18,193 nt of DNA from Paracoccaceae bacterium (GTDB lineage: Bacteria; Pseudomonadota; Alphaproteobacteria; Rhodobacterales; Rhodobacteraceae). The position numbers and the translations under genes were made by a program. Position 1 is the stretch's first letter; each line of letters opens with the position of its first letter. The stretch covers positions 1-18,193 of the forward strand of contig JALXER010000210.1 in assembly GCA_027069385.1 (NCBI GenBank), given 5' to 3'. Below the pieces are notes generated by a model. It did no database searches and was not told the origin of the DNA. It saw nothing but the letters and a program-made list of their open reading frames with translations. Shown one piece after another: positions 1 to 7,569 of this stretch.

Positions 1-1
1 T

Positions 2-715
2 GCCAAAAGCGTCATGAAGATGAGCATGGAACTGGGTGGCAACGCGCCGTTTATCGTGTTCGATGACGCCGATCTGGATGCGGCGGTAGAGGGGGCGATG
101 ATCTCTAAATACCGCAATAACGGCCAAACCTGCGTCTGCGCCAACCGGATTTATGTGCAGGACGGAGTCTATGACGCCTTTGCCGCCAAGCTGGCGCAGG
201 CCGTGGCCGCGATGAAGATCGGCGACGGGTTCGATGATGGCGTGACCACCGGTCCGCTGATCACTCAGGCGGCGGTCGAAAAGGTCGAGGAGCACATCTC
301 GGACGCGGTCGGCAAAGGCGCCCGGGTGGCCACCGGTGGCAACCGCCACGCGCTGGGCGGCACATTTTTCGAACCGACCATCCTGACCGGCGTAACCCGC
401 GATATGATGGTCTCGGGCGATGAAACCTTCGGGCCTGTAGCGCCGCTGTTCCGCTTTACCGACGAAGCCGACGTGATCGAGCAGGCCAATGACACGATTT
501 TCGGGCTGGCCTCCTATTTCTTTGCCCGTGACCTAAGCCGCGTCTGGCGGGTGGCCGAAGCGCTGGAATACGGCATGGTCGGGGTCAATACCGGCCTGAT
601 CTCTACCGAAGTCGCCCCGTTCGGCGGCGTCAAACAATCCGGCCTGGGCCGCGAAGGCTCGCACCACGGAATCGACGACTATCTGGAGATGAAATATATC
701 TGCATGGATGTGTAG
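2..715 (+). CDS. gabD: Succinate-semialdehyde dehydrogenase (GabD), C-terminal part, 5' end outside the window
   Basis: Oxidises succinate semialdehyde to succinate with NAD(P)+, the last step of GABA degradation; cytosolic. The frame is open from base 2, so the gene starts upstream of the window. The visible part holds the catalytic half of the aldehyde dehydrogenase fold: the ELGGNAPFIVF motif with the general-base Glu, the NNGQTCVCANR motif with the nucleophilic Cys, the ETFGPVAP motif, and the GabD-type C-terminus (EVAPFGGVKQSGLGREG, then GIDDYLEMKYIC). Its last nine codons and stop codon lie inside a 30-bp sequence repeated at 9828-9857. The present 3' end is therefore the left junction of a genomic island, and the protein end is preserved by the integration. 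Assignment to GabD rather than another aldehyde dehydrogenase rests on the C-terminal block and is fairly secure. Confidence 0.93.
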   Translation, partial: AKSVMKMSMELGGNAPFIVFDDADLDAAVEGAMISKYRNNGQTCVCANRIYVQDGVYDAFAAKLAQAVAAMKIGDGFDDGVTTGPLITQAAVEKVEEHISDAVGKGARVATGGNRHALGGTFFEPTILTGVTRDMMVSGDETFGPVAPLFRFTDEADVIEQANDTIFGLASYFFARDLSRVWRVAEALEYGMVGVNTGLISTEVAPFGGVKQSGLGREGSHHGIDDYLEMKYICMDV

Positions 716-716
716 A
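687..716 (+). repeat. Left attachment-site repeat (attL core) of the genomic island
   Basis: This 30-base sequence covers the last codons and stop of gabD. It starts AGATGAAATATATC and ends GTGTAGA, and it recurs in the same orientation at 9828-9857 with one mismatch (T at 709, G at 9850). Duplication of a gene's 3' end at both ends of a DNA segment that carries an integrase gene at one end is the normal footprint of tyrosine-recombinase integration. Confidence 0.85.
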
Positions 717-758
717 AAGTAGATAATAAACAAAGGATTAGATGATCATTGATTCGCC

Positions 759-791
759 TTATTGGAACGTTATTGGAGCACTTATTGGGAC
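759..791 (+). repeat. Left cluster of putative integrase arm-binding repeats
   Basis: There are three direct copies of a 10-mer at 11- to 12-base spacing: TTATTGGAAC (759-768), TTATTGGAGC (770-779) and TTATTGGGAC (782-791). They lie just inside the left att repeat. The same motif occurs three times just inside the right att repeat (9682-9725), in the same orientation. The 14-mer GCCTTATTGGAACG is identical at 756-769 and 9679-9692. Their position and clustering suit arm-type sites of a tyrosine integrase; the role is inferred. Confidence 0.7.
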
Positions 792-860
792 AAATTGGCA
801 TTCCAGCAGCTTAGCCTAGCACTGTAATTGCTTAATAATAGCTGGTATGTGAAGCCTTCA

Positions 861-2177
861 TCAGCCTCCACCCAACCGCCCAGCAATACGAAGGGCGTTC
901 TTTTCAATCAGTGCGGCGACATGTTCCACGATCTTGCCCACGGCCCCGCGCTGTCCTGATACGATAGCAGTGGCTTCGACCCGTGCTGCTACCATGGCAT
1001 CAACCAATTCCTGTACCCGCAGCCTGACTCCCCTTGGACTAAGCCCGGCTTCTTCCGCAATACGGTCCCAGTGTCGACGGGTCATATCCTCGGGCTTCCG
1101 CTTCCGGCCTGCCAGTTTCTGCGCATAGTACTGGTTAACATGATCCCATAATAGAACCGAAGATACATCATAAAGCGGGGCCAATGTTGGCCCGCTGGAC
1201 AATATCATCGAATAGTTCTTGGCATGGGCATCGGTGTTTGCCACGAGGATGTTGAAAATAACTTGGTCGAGGAGATTGAGCGCTTCCACAGCAGGCAGAT
1301 GTCTGCCGGTTTGTATCAGGCCGGTGAGGTCAAGACCACGCACCGTTCCTTGTTCATATTTCTGGCTGGGGAATAGCCCGTTGGCCTGTGCGAAATCTTC
1401 CTGATGAAGTCTCCGCACCGAACCATTCTTGCGCATAATGCGGTCATATCTAGCTACACCCAAAGCGGTACGGCCAGTCGTGTTGATAATACCCACCTCG
1501 GCAACCGGTATCCCGATAAGGTTTGCGAGGGTCAGGCAATAGGTTTCATTCTCGACGATCCCTGCCAATGTCGGATTATCCGGTTTTATGATGATCGTTG
1601 ATGGTGCCCCGTTCATGGGAATGGCCAGAGTATCGCTCTTCTGGGGCAAGCCGAGTTTCGGGTGCCCGTCCGGGCCAATTACGGCAAGAGCTGTTTTCTG
1701 TTGCCCACCGGCCAGTGACAGGCGAACACCATCCTCTCCGGCAAGGAAAGGGCGGTTACGCAGGTCATCGAAGTGCCGGTTAAGGGCATCAGCCTCGGTA
1801 GGCTGGTCATAATATTCGATCAGCGACCGGTAGGCCCATTTCTCTTGAATACTGGGCTTCTCGATGGATATCGCCCCTGCGGTATCGCCACCGATTTCCA
1901 TCAATATAGCGAGCGTATCGGTTGACGATACTCCCAGCGTGCGGGACAGGATTAATAACTGTTGCTCTTCCGGCAGGAGGTTTGCCAACCACGGCGTGAT
2001 GAAATGATCATCGTACCGCGCACCGGAAAGGGGCATGGTCACCGATAGCGGGAAGCTACCCTTTGTATCCAGCCAACGGGCGTCGTATTGAAAGCCCAAC
2101 TGTCCGGCGCCGTTAACCAGAATGGAGCCGGTCTGAAATTGCTCATAATAGACGGGTACGCGGGTTTCTTCGGCCAT
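861..2177 (-). CDS. hipA: HipA-family serine/threonine kinase toxin
   Basis: Toxin of a type II toxin-antitoxin pair. HipA of E. coli phosphorylates glutamyl-tRNA synthetase and induces persistence; the substrate here is unknown. The protein is 438 residues, normal for the family. An N-terminal subdomain (about 10-110) is followed by the kinase core: a serine-containing loop SLAGGQQKTAL (154-164), the lysine of IIIKP (near 198), RYDR (243-246), HQEDF (258-262), the catalytic NTDAHAKNYS (314-323, Asp316) and LAPLYDVSS (332-340) with the metal-binding Asp. All key residues are present, so it looks active. Its ATG overlaps the hipB stop by one base (TGATG), implying translational coupling. As island cargo it could act as an addiction module. 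It runs towards gabD and ends about 70 bases inside the left arm-site cluster. Confidence 0.95.
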   Translation of the reverse strand: MAEETRVPVYYEQFQTGSILVNGAGQLGFQYDARWLDTKGSFPLSVTMPLSGARYDDHFITPWLANLLPEEQQLLILSRTLGVSSTDTLAILMEIGGDTAGAISIEKPSIQEKWAYRSLIEYYDQPTEADALNRHFDDLRNRPFLAGEDGVRLSLAGGQQKTALAVIGPDGHPKLGLPQKSDTLAIPMNGAPSTIIIKPDNPTLAGIVENETYCLTLANLIGIPVAEVGIINTTGRTALGVARYDRIMRKNGSVRRLHQEDFAQANGLFPSQKYEQGTVRGLDLTGLIQTGRHLPAVEALNLLDQVIFNILVANTDAHAKNYSMILSSGPTLAPLYDVSSVLLWDHVNQYYAQKLAGRKRKPEDMTRRHWDRIAEEAGLSPRGVRLRVQELVDAMVAARVEATAIVSGQRGAVGKIVEHVAALIEKNALRIAGRLGGG

Positions 2178-2464
2178 CAGTCATCCCCTAGGTCATAGCC
2201 CGCAATGTGATTGTGTGCTGGCTGCGGGTCTTCTGAAATGGCGTTGAACAGGTCCGGCAATTTTATACGCAAAGCCTCGGACAGCCGAACCAGCGTTGAC
2301 AGCTTCACATCCCTATTGCCGTTCTCTATATGTGACAAGGCGGGCACAGCAACACCGGAGAGCCGTGACAGGTCGGTTAGGCTCAGGTGTTGAGCCTTCC
2401 GATATGTGCGCAATTTATGGCCGATGTTGTTTTGCCATTTTTGTTGTATAGATTCAGCAGCCAT
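2177..2464 (-). CDS. hipB: HipB-like antitoxin, XRE-family DNA-binding protein
   Basis: Antitoxin and transcriptional autorepressor partner of HipA. The 95-residue protein has a Cro/C1-type helix-turn-helix at about 14-70 (RTYRKAQHLSLTDLSRLSG, then ALSHIENGNRDVKLSTLVRLSEALRI). It ends in an acidic, probably flexible tail (AGYDLGDD). It is the first gene of the pair and overlaps hipA by one base. A purine-rich GTGGGG lies about six bases upstream of the ATG as a possible ribosome-binding site. The intergenic DNA upstream carries a TATC-N6-GATA palindrome like the HipB operator of E. coli (TATCC-N8-GGATA). XRE proteins are common, but adjacency to hipA makes the assignment firm. Confidence 0.92.
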   Translation of the reverse strand: MAAESIQQKWQNNIGHKLRTYRKAQHLSLTDLSRLSGVAVPALSHIENGNRDVKLSTLVRLSEALRIKLPDLFNAISEDPQPAHNHIAGYDLGDD

Positions 2465-2479
2465 GTCACCCCACTTATT

Positions 2480-2546
2480 TATCTTTAAGAGTAATATACC
2501 TCGATACTGAATGATTGTCAGCTCATTTTATCTTGAGGGATAAAAT
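2480..2546 (-). promoter_or_regulatory. Putative HipB operator region
   Basis: A perfect inverted repeat, ATTTTATC (2525-2532), six-base spacer TTGAGG, GATAAAAT (2539-2546), lies about 60 bases upstream of the hipB start. A weaker copy of its core (TATCTTTAAGAGTA, 2480-2493) lies closer to the gene. The TATC...GATA half-sites recall the E. coli HipB operator, with a shorter spacer. Autorepression by HipB or HipAB is the expected role; binding is inferred. Confidence 0.55.
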
Positions 2547-2547
2547 C

Positions 2548-2962
2548 AAAGTCGTGGGTAAAGTGGCTCGGCTTGTTTGAACGCTAGTGTCCGGCCTCCC
2601 CCGCCTAACCGCGCTGATTTCGGGGTGTTAGTATCCATGGCCATCCAGAACTTCAAGAACGTCATTGGCACGGAAAATGTTGATACCTTTGTTAGCCAGC
2701 TTGCCGCTTAGGCGAGCCGTACGCCACCACCGAGGTTGTGTTTTGTAGCGAGCGCTCCATGAGCCAAAATAGCACGCAGGCCAGCTTTTCCAGTTGCGCT
2801 TGGGCCAAGAAAACACTCACCCCAAGCGTGAAAATGGCTTGACCCGCATAGGGGGGGTTAACTTTTTTGCAACTTGTTGGGTTGTGTGAGTCACTTGTGT
2901 TTTTGTTTCTAAGATGAAATGCCTGAATTCAATCGATGCTTTGAGCATGTGAGGATAGATAT
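2548..2962. other. Non-coding stretch with an RTX-like coding remnant
   Basis: There is no convincing intact gene. About 2611-2709 on the plus strand reads as a decayed RTX linker: NFKNVIGTENVDTF resembles NFENVTGTAQADTI encoded near 4160-4198, and it is then closed by TAG. A perfect 8-bp inverted repeat, CGCTTGGG (2797-2804) and CCCAAGCG (2821-2828), has a 16-base loop and no T-run. A G7 tract sits at 2851-2857. The last part presumably holds the promoter for the gene at 2963, but I see no clear -35/-10 pair. Confidence 0.4.
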
Positions 2963-3544
2963 ATGACACCCTTAAAGTTGGCTCTGGTTTTGGCTCTTTT
3001 TATAGGTTTGCCAAACCTGTTGAATGCACAGGATGACATTTATCTTCCTGATGACATTGTCATATCGGAGCTTTCAGCTACCGAAATAAAAGATGCAGAA
3101 ACCTGCGTTGCCGAGCTGAATGAGTTCAGTTGGATTTGTCAAGAGTTTGATCATAGTGGATGGGAATACGTTTACGGCGACACTTTCTGGGAGCGCGGGG
3201 AATTGGTGGTTTATCGGTATGATATTGATAGCGACGGCACGATTGATGCGATTGTTAAGCTTCAGCATTCAGGTTTCTGTGGTAGAGGCGGTCCCAATTG
3301 CAGCCATCTGTTTCTATTTGGTGATCAGCCTGCGTCAGAGCATCCATATATTGGAGGACTTCCCCAACAGACCGACGGACCGCCAAGCTTGATCGTGCGA
3401 AATGGAGAAACGGGACTAATCTTTCCAAAAGCTCAATACCGGCTCCCGCCGCCCCCTGGATTTTATTTCTTTCCAATAGGTGAAATACGCGAAAAAATAC
3501 TCAGTTCACAACAGGTTACTTTAGAAATTAGAATGGAGAAGTAA
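2963..3544 (+). CDS. Small exported protein of unknown function, paired with the first RTX gene
   Basis: I do not recognise the family. The 193-residue protein starts with a clear Sec signal peptide (MTPLKLALVLALFIGLPNLLNA, cleavage likely after LNA), so it should be periplasmic or secreted. The mature part has four Cys (CVAELNEFSWIC and CGRGGPNC), which could form disulfides. An acidic YDIDSDGTIDAIVKL segment resembles FG-GAP or Ca2+-loop motifs, and a proline-rich stretch (YRLPPPPGFYFF) lies near the C-terminus. A GAGG sequence about eight bases upstream of the ATG supports the start. The stop codon is one base before the start of the lysozyme-like RTX gene, so the two are almost certainly co-translated. 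Context suggests a periplasmic partner, inhibitor or immunity protein for that RTX protein; this is inference. Confidence 0.75.
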   Translation: MTPLKLALVLALFIGLPNLLNAQDDIYLPDDIVISELSATEIKDAETCVAELNEFSWICQEFDHSGWEYVYGDTFWERGELVVYRYDIDSDGTIDAIVKLQHSGFCGRGGPNCSHLFLFGDQPASEHPYIGGLPQQTDGPPSLIVRNGETGLIFPKAQYRLPPPPGFYFFPIGEIREKILSSQQVTLEIRMEK

Positions 3545-3800
3545 AATGGCGGGTTTACAAGCATTTATGTCTGCAATTCGGTTCAGAGAAAGCTCTAACA
3601 ATTATTCAGCCCAGAACGGCAGTTTTTATGGTGCGTATCAATTTGGTGATCTGGCTTTTAAGGACACCGGCTATATGAATAGTGATGGCACGTGGACCGG
3701 CAAGAACGATATCCAAGCTGGCATCGGAGACGACAAGTTTTTCGGGTTCGGCGGGAATGACACTTTCTTTGGCGGTTCTGGGGGCGAAGACTTTTTGGAT

Positions 3801-3809
3801 GGGGGGGGG
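3801..3809 (+). repeat. G9 homopolymer at a frameshift in the first RTX gene
   Basis: Nine consecutive G follow GAT. With eight, the upstream and downstream RTX frames join as DGGGDTDTLDYSQ. This is the longest G run I see in the window. Confidence 0.8.
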
Positions 3810-4244
3810 CGACACAGATACGTTGGACTATAGTCAGGTAGATGAAGGCATTATCGGGTTTGGCCTTCCTTCACCAAGCGCTGGAACAGTGGCGCCCATA
3901 TTCCAAGCTGTCAGTTTGGCCGTTGGTTGGCTCGATAATTTTACAAATATCGAGGTTGTGAAAATGACTGAAGCGGACACGACGGTCAATATTTATAGTA
4001 ATATGACATTAGAATCGCTGAACGCCGAGGCGATCACGGTTGATGGCAACTCCGGCAACAACACGGTTGACCTGAGTGGCGTAGAGCAAGGCGTTACCGT
4101 TGATCTTGGCGCAGGTGCGCTGAATGTTACCGGTGGTACAACAGGCATGACGATCACAAACTTCGAGAACGTCACCGGCACGGCGCAAGCTGACACGATC
4201 ACCGGAGACGCCGGTTCGAACTGGATTGACGGTGGGGCTGGTGC

Positions 4245-4286
4245 GGATGCTATTAATGGCGGGGCGGGTCAGGACGTGGTGTTTTT
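4245..4286 (+). repeat. 42-bp direct repeat, copy 1 (RTX coding)
   Basis: The 42 bases (starting GGATGCTATTAATGGCGGGG, ending in GTTTTT) are identical to 5687-5728 and encode the RTX block DAINGGAGQDVVF in both genes. Identity at wobble positions points to recent duplication or gene conversion rather than protein-level conservation. Confidence 0.85.
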
Positions 4287-4395
4287 CGACAAGGCGGGGG
4301 CTGGTGTTACGGCGCATCCCAAAACGCGCACCGGCTCGGGCGGCGGTGCGGAGAGGGGCAATGGAAACCGTTTACCCCAATATCGCCGCTCGTCG

Positions 4396-4932
4396 ATGGC
4401 ATTCAAGGCAAAAGTACTGAGCATTCTGACGGCTGTATTAATTGGTACGGCCCAACCCGCGCTGGCTGATTGGGATGGATTTGGAGAAAACCGCACATGG
4501 ATTATTGAAGGGCAGGTTATGTCGGTCACGCCCGACAGCTTCATTCTGCTCCGCCCCTCGGGTGGGGTGGAAGACGAAATTATCAAGCTGCATCTGTGGG
4601 GGCTGAAGGTTGATCCGAGTGTATTACGTGTGAGGACCGTCGGAAGGCGGTTTTACTGCGCAGTCTTGTATGACACCGGAGCCTATTTAGGCGTAGATTG
4701 TGCCATAGTATTTATTGGGCATATCGACGACGATCCTGTGCACGCTGTTACATCAGCTGATCAGATCGCAACGGCTATACCTATTCAATTCTTTATTGGA
4801 ATTGAAATACCTGGAAGTAGGGAATGTAGTCCTGACGATATCGCTTTTGGTGTTGAGGTCGAAGATCAAAGCGGGCTTCCTATCAAGTGCGGACGAAATA
4901 ATACAACCACTAATTTTGAGGATGCAGAATGA
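4396..4932 (+). CDS. Small exported protein, weakly SNase-like, paired with the second RTX gene
   Basis: This 178-residue protein has a textbook signal peptide (MAFKAKVLSILTAVLIGTAQPALA, cleavage after ALA). Its reading frame runs on from the broken RTX gene upstream, but the signal peptide marks 4396 as the true start; I see no strong ribosome-binding site. The mature part (EGQVMSVTPDSFILL, then IIKLHLWGLKV, then C...C) faintly recalls the OB-fold of the staphylococcal nuclease/thermonuclease family. The usual catalytic Arg/Glu pattern is not evident, so activity is doubtful. Four Cys could form disulfides. Its stop overlaps the ATG of the metalloprotease-RTX gene (ATGA), so the two should be translationally coupled. 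A periplasmic partner or inhibitor of the peptidase is a plausible role, by context only. Confidence 0.7.
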   Translation: MAFKAKVLSILTAVLIGTAQPALADWDGFGENRTWIIEGQVMSVTPDSFILLRPSGGVEDEIIKLHLWGLKVDPSVLRVRTVGRRFYCAVLYDTGAYLGVDCAIVFIGHIDDDPVHAVTSADQIATAIPIQFFIGIEIPGSRECSPDDIAFGVEVEDQSGLPIKCGRNNTTTNFEDAE

Positions 4933-5686
4933 CTATTGATGAGCTTATTGAGAACGACGCAATTACTTTTACCAACTTTAGGTCCGACCTTAGCCTCGAA
5001 GAAGAAGCCGTGGAAATTTCGAATATAACCTCAGCTTTGAATATTCTGTGGAATAATGACGAATACCGTACGGCAGTGTTGGACAAGATTGATAGTACTG
5101 AGGGAAACACCTTAAGCATTCGACTGGGGGAAAATATAGCAAAATCTACATATGATGTGGTCATCATAGACTCCCAGTATTCCTTTACCTACCTTGACAA
5201 CGCTGGTGCGGCGCATACCTCCAGTTTTCTACGCATCTTGGCCCATGAAGTCATGCATGCGGTTTTGGATACAAACGACACCATCGACGATTTGACGGGT
5301 GGCCAGATTGACCCTGATTACCTTGGCGAAACCGTTATTGCCACCAACACCTATATGGAAACCATAGATTTCAGCGCTGCTCGCGCCAGCTATTCTGCCA
5401 CGGGGGATTTTCTGGCTTCCGAACACAATGGCCAGTGGTTGCCCGATGGGGTAACAGCAGATGTGGTGCTGGTCGCTCAAGATGGGTCAGGCGCGGGCAC
5501 AACCCGCCCCGGCCCGCATGTTGACACTTCAAACAACGTTGACCTGATTAATGACCTTATCATCGGATGGAACGGCTCAAATACCATCACCACCGGTGCC
5601 GGAGATGACTACATTTATGGCCGTGGAGGCGTTGATACCATCAACGGCGGTACCGGGAACGACTGGATTGACGGAGGAGGTGGTGG

Positions 5687-5728
5687 GGATGCTATTAATG
5701 GCGGGGCGGGTCAGGACGTGGTGTTTTT
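5687..5728 (+). repeat. 42-bp direct repeat, copy 2 (RTX coding)
   Basis: Identical to 4245-4286; see that entry. Flanking bases on the 5' side (CTGGATTGACGG, about 25 bases upstream) are also shared, with scattered differences between. Confidence 0.85.
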
Positions 5729-5964
5729 TGATCCGACCAGCGGCGGGGTAACGATTAATCTAAAGAACGAGACGGGTTCGGGCGGTGACGCGGCGGGGGA
5801 TAGTTATTCAAACATCGAGGTATTTATCGGGACCGATAGCGCCGACAGGTTTAACGCCGCCGGGGTTCAAAATGTTAAGTATCTTGCCGGTGGTGGAGGG
5901 GCTGACGTCTTTGATATGACGCTGGCAGATCCCAATGACCAGCCTGGTAAAACAATGGTGGTAT

Positions 5965-5972
5965 GGGGGGGG
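5965..5972 (+). repeat. G8 homopolymer at a frameshift in the second RTX gene
   Basis: Eight consecutive G. With seven, the frame ending in ...KTMVV joins WGGAGADSYHLEAG downstream. Confidence 0.8.
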
Positions 5973-7205
5973 CGCGGGGGCGGACAGCTATCACCTAGAG
6001 GCCGGTGCCAGAATTGCGGTTATTAATGCGCCCGGGATGAATGAAACGAAATTTGCAGACCTTAATCTGCGTGATTTTGGCTTGCGGCTGGGTTGGTCTG
6101 AGATTGATGTGGTTATCATTAATCCGGAATCGGCAGATAAGATTTTCCTCGAATATGATATACGCGATGCAGACGGGGATCTTATCGGGCAAGAAGAACA
6201 CGAACTAGATGTAAACGGGAACTATTTCGATATCCCAGACAGTTATCAGGATGAAAGTAATCCCTACGAAAATCATGTAACCAGCGAGACCTGGAATTTT
6301 GGTCGTGGCATGCATCGTGCCCAAGGAAGCTGGGCCTACATCAAGTGTGGAGAGCCGGTTGTCGGGGATGATTCCGGATGTGATGATGACTCGTTTTCTG
6401 GTGAAGGAGGGTTCAGCCTCAGTGACCCGGATGCCTTTGAAGAGGGTGATGTGCTGGGAACATGGTACTGGACAATGATCAATGGTTATTTGTCCGGTTC
6501 TACGGCCGAAGTTACCGGGGGAGCAATCACTTTGGCAGCGCTGCAGATGATATCCTTACTGGCAACGCAGATGATGACATATTCGCGGGGAGTGAGGGTG
6601 CAGATTCACTTAACGGTGCCGAGGGTATGGATAAGGTTGTCTATGGCGGTTCAGATGCTGGGGTGACGGTAAACCTTGCCTCTGGCATTGGGCTTGGCGG
6701 AGATGCCGAAGGCGATAATTATGCTGGCATTGAAAACATCGATGGCTCAGCGTTTAACGACACACTGACCGGTAATTTGTTAGACAACCAGATCTACGGA
6801 GAAGAAGGTAATGATACGATAAGTGGCCGACGTGGCGATGATATTCTGGTTGGTCAGGATGGCAATGACGTTTTAAATGGCGGCAAGGGCGCTGACCTGA
6901 TGATTGGTGGCCGAGGCGATGATGCTTATAAGGTGGATGACCTCGGAGATCGAATTATTGAACATGCCGGTTTTGGTACGGACCGGGTTGTTTCCAGTGT
7001 TTCATATGTGTTGGGCAATTACCTTGAGCGGCTGAAACTGCGTGAAGATGCAGGCGCGATCGATGGCTCCGGAAATGGATTGGATAATAGAATTATGGGG
7101 AATAGCAGCGCAAACAGTCTATCTGGTGACGCCGGGGACGACCTGTTAAATGGCTTTGATGGGAATGATATTCTGAATGGAGGGCTTGGCAGCGATGTAC
7201 TGATC

Positions 7206-7212
7206 GGGGGGG
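7206..7212 (+). repeat. G7 homopolymer at a frameshift in the second RTX gene
   Basis: Seven consecutive G. With eight (or five), LGSDVLIGG joins GADTIVLDFGCGNDRMTDF, restoring the conserved C-terminal region. Confidence 0.8.
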
Positions 7213-7569
7213 CGGTGCCGATACTATCGTGCTGGATTTTGGTTGCGGTAATGACCGCATGACCGACTTCGAAGATGGCCTGGACCTCATTGATTTGAGT
7301 TCCACGGGCCTTGCTTTTGCCGATCTTACCATATCAGATAGTGCTGAAGGTGTGCATATTGGATTCGACGATGGCGATGCCCTTACGGTATTGGACGACT
7401 TGCTTCTAACGGGTATAATGGCCGCTTCAATTTCTGCTGACGATTTTGTTTTCGCTTAGGTAAAAGCAAGTGATTCTCATCTGGATTTGCTGCGCGTGAA
7501 GGCAGCGCTTGAAGTGATTGTGTCGACGTTACCATTCATCGCAGGAAAACTTCTCGACGCTAGTTTTGG

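Larger units (their letters stand above)
3546..4420 (+). pseudogene. RTX protein with lysozyme-like N-terminus, frameshifted
   Basis: The first frame (3546-3833) encodes a lysozyme/transglycosylase-like segment: AIRFRESSNNYSAQNGSFYG and AYQFGDLAFKDTGYMNSDG, with Glu15 as the likely catalytic residue. RTX repeats (GGxGxDxxx) follow directly. At a run of nine G (3801-3809) the frame is lost; with eight G it continues as DGGGDTDTLDYSQVDEG in the next frame. That frame carries a beta-rich linker, NFENVTGTAQADTITGD, and more RTX repeats up to VVFFDKAGAGVT near 4310. Comparison with the second RTX gene suggests another indel at about 4340-4360, after which a short frame (...YPNIAARRWHSRQKY) stops at 4420. 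The lysozyme-like region looks shorter than usual. A GGAGAAG ribosome-binding site precedes the ATG, one base after the preceding gene. RTX proteins usually leave the cell by type I secretion; no transporter is in the window. Confidence 0.7.
4929..7459 (+). pseudogene. RTX protein with HExxH metallopeptidase N-terminus, three frameshifts
   Basis: Read through its frameshifts this is one gene of about 843 codons. N-terminal domain (1-160): LAHEVMHAVLD with the zinc motif HEVMH at 106-110 and a possible third ligand, Glu134 in YLGETVIATN, as in gluzincin-type peptidases. RTX repeats (GAGDDYIYGRGG, GGTGNDWIDGG) follow. A non-RTX insert of about 180 residues is encoded at about 5990-6510, and a second RTX block lies at 6520-7215. 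The C-terminus (DRMTDFEDGLDLIDLSSTGLAF to ISADDFVFA) is typical of type I secreted RTX proteins. Frame breaks fall in G tracts: G8 at 5965-5972 (one G too many), G5 at 6517-6521 (one too few) and G7 at 7206-7212 (one too few). The ATG overlaps the preceding stop, and GAGG lies upstream. As written only about 365 residues are made, including the peptidase domain but not the C-terminal secretion signal. Confidence 0.75.

Noticed and set aside
1404..1812. Several plus-strand frames inside hipA
   Set aside because: All overlap the intact, well-conserved hipA on the other strand and resemble no family.
2628..2816. 62-codon minus-strand open frame (MFSWPKRNWKSW...)
   Set aside because: Unusual amino-acid mix rich in Trp and Arg, no ribosome-binding site and no family resemblance. 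It overlaps the RTX-like remnant on the other strand.
4396..4932. Exported protein as a true C-terminal domain of the first RTX protein
   Set aside because: Although the frame is continuous from 3682, a complete signal peptide with an ALA cleavage site begins at 4396, and such a segment is not expected inside an RTX protein.
3801..7212. Programmed ribosomal frameshifting at the poly-G tracts
   Set aside because: Four shifts of mixed direction in two genes, without a common slippery motif or obvious downstream structure. Slippage at DNA level, decay or sequencing error are simpler.
3720..7215. CRISPR-like or tandem DNA array in the RTX region
   Set aside because: The periodicity is that of nonapeptide Gly/Asp codons in RTX proteins; there are no regular direct repeats separated by unique spacers.
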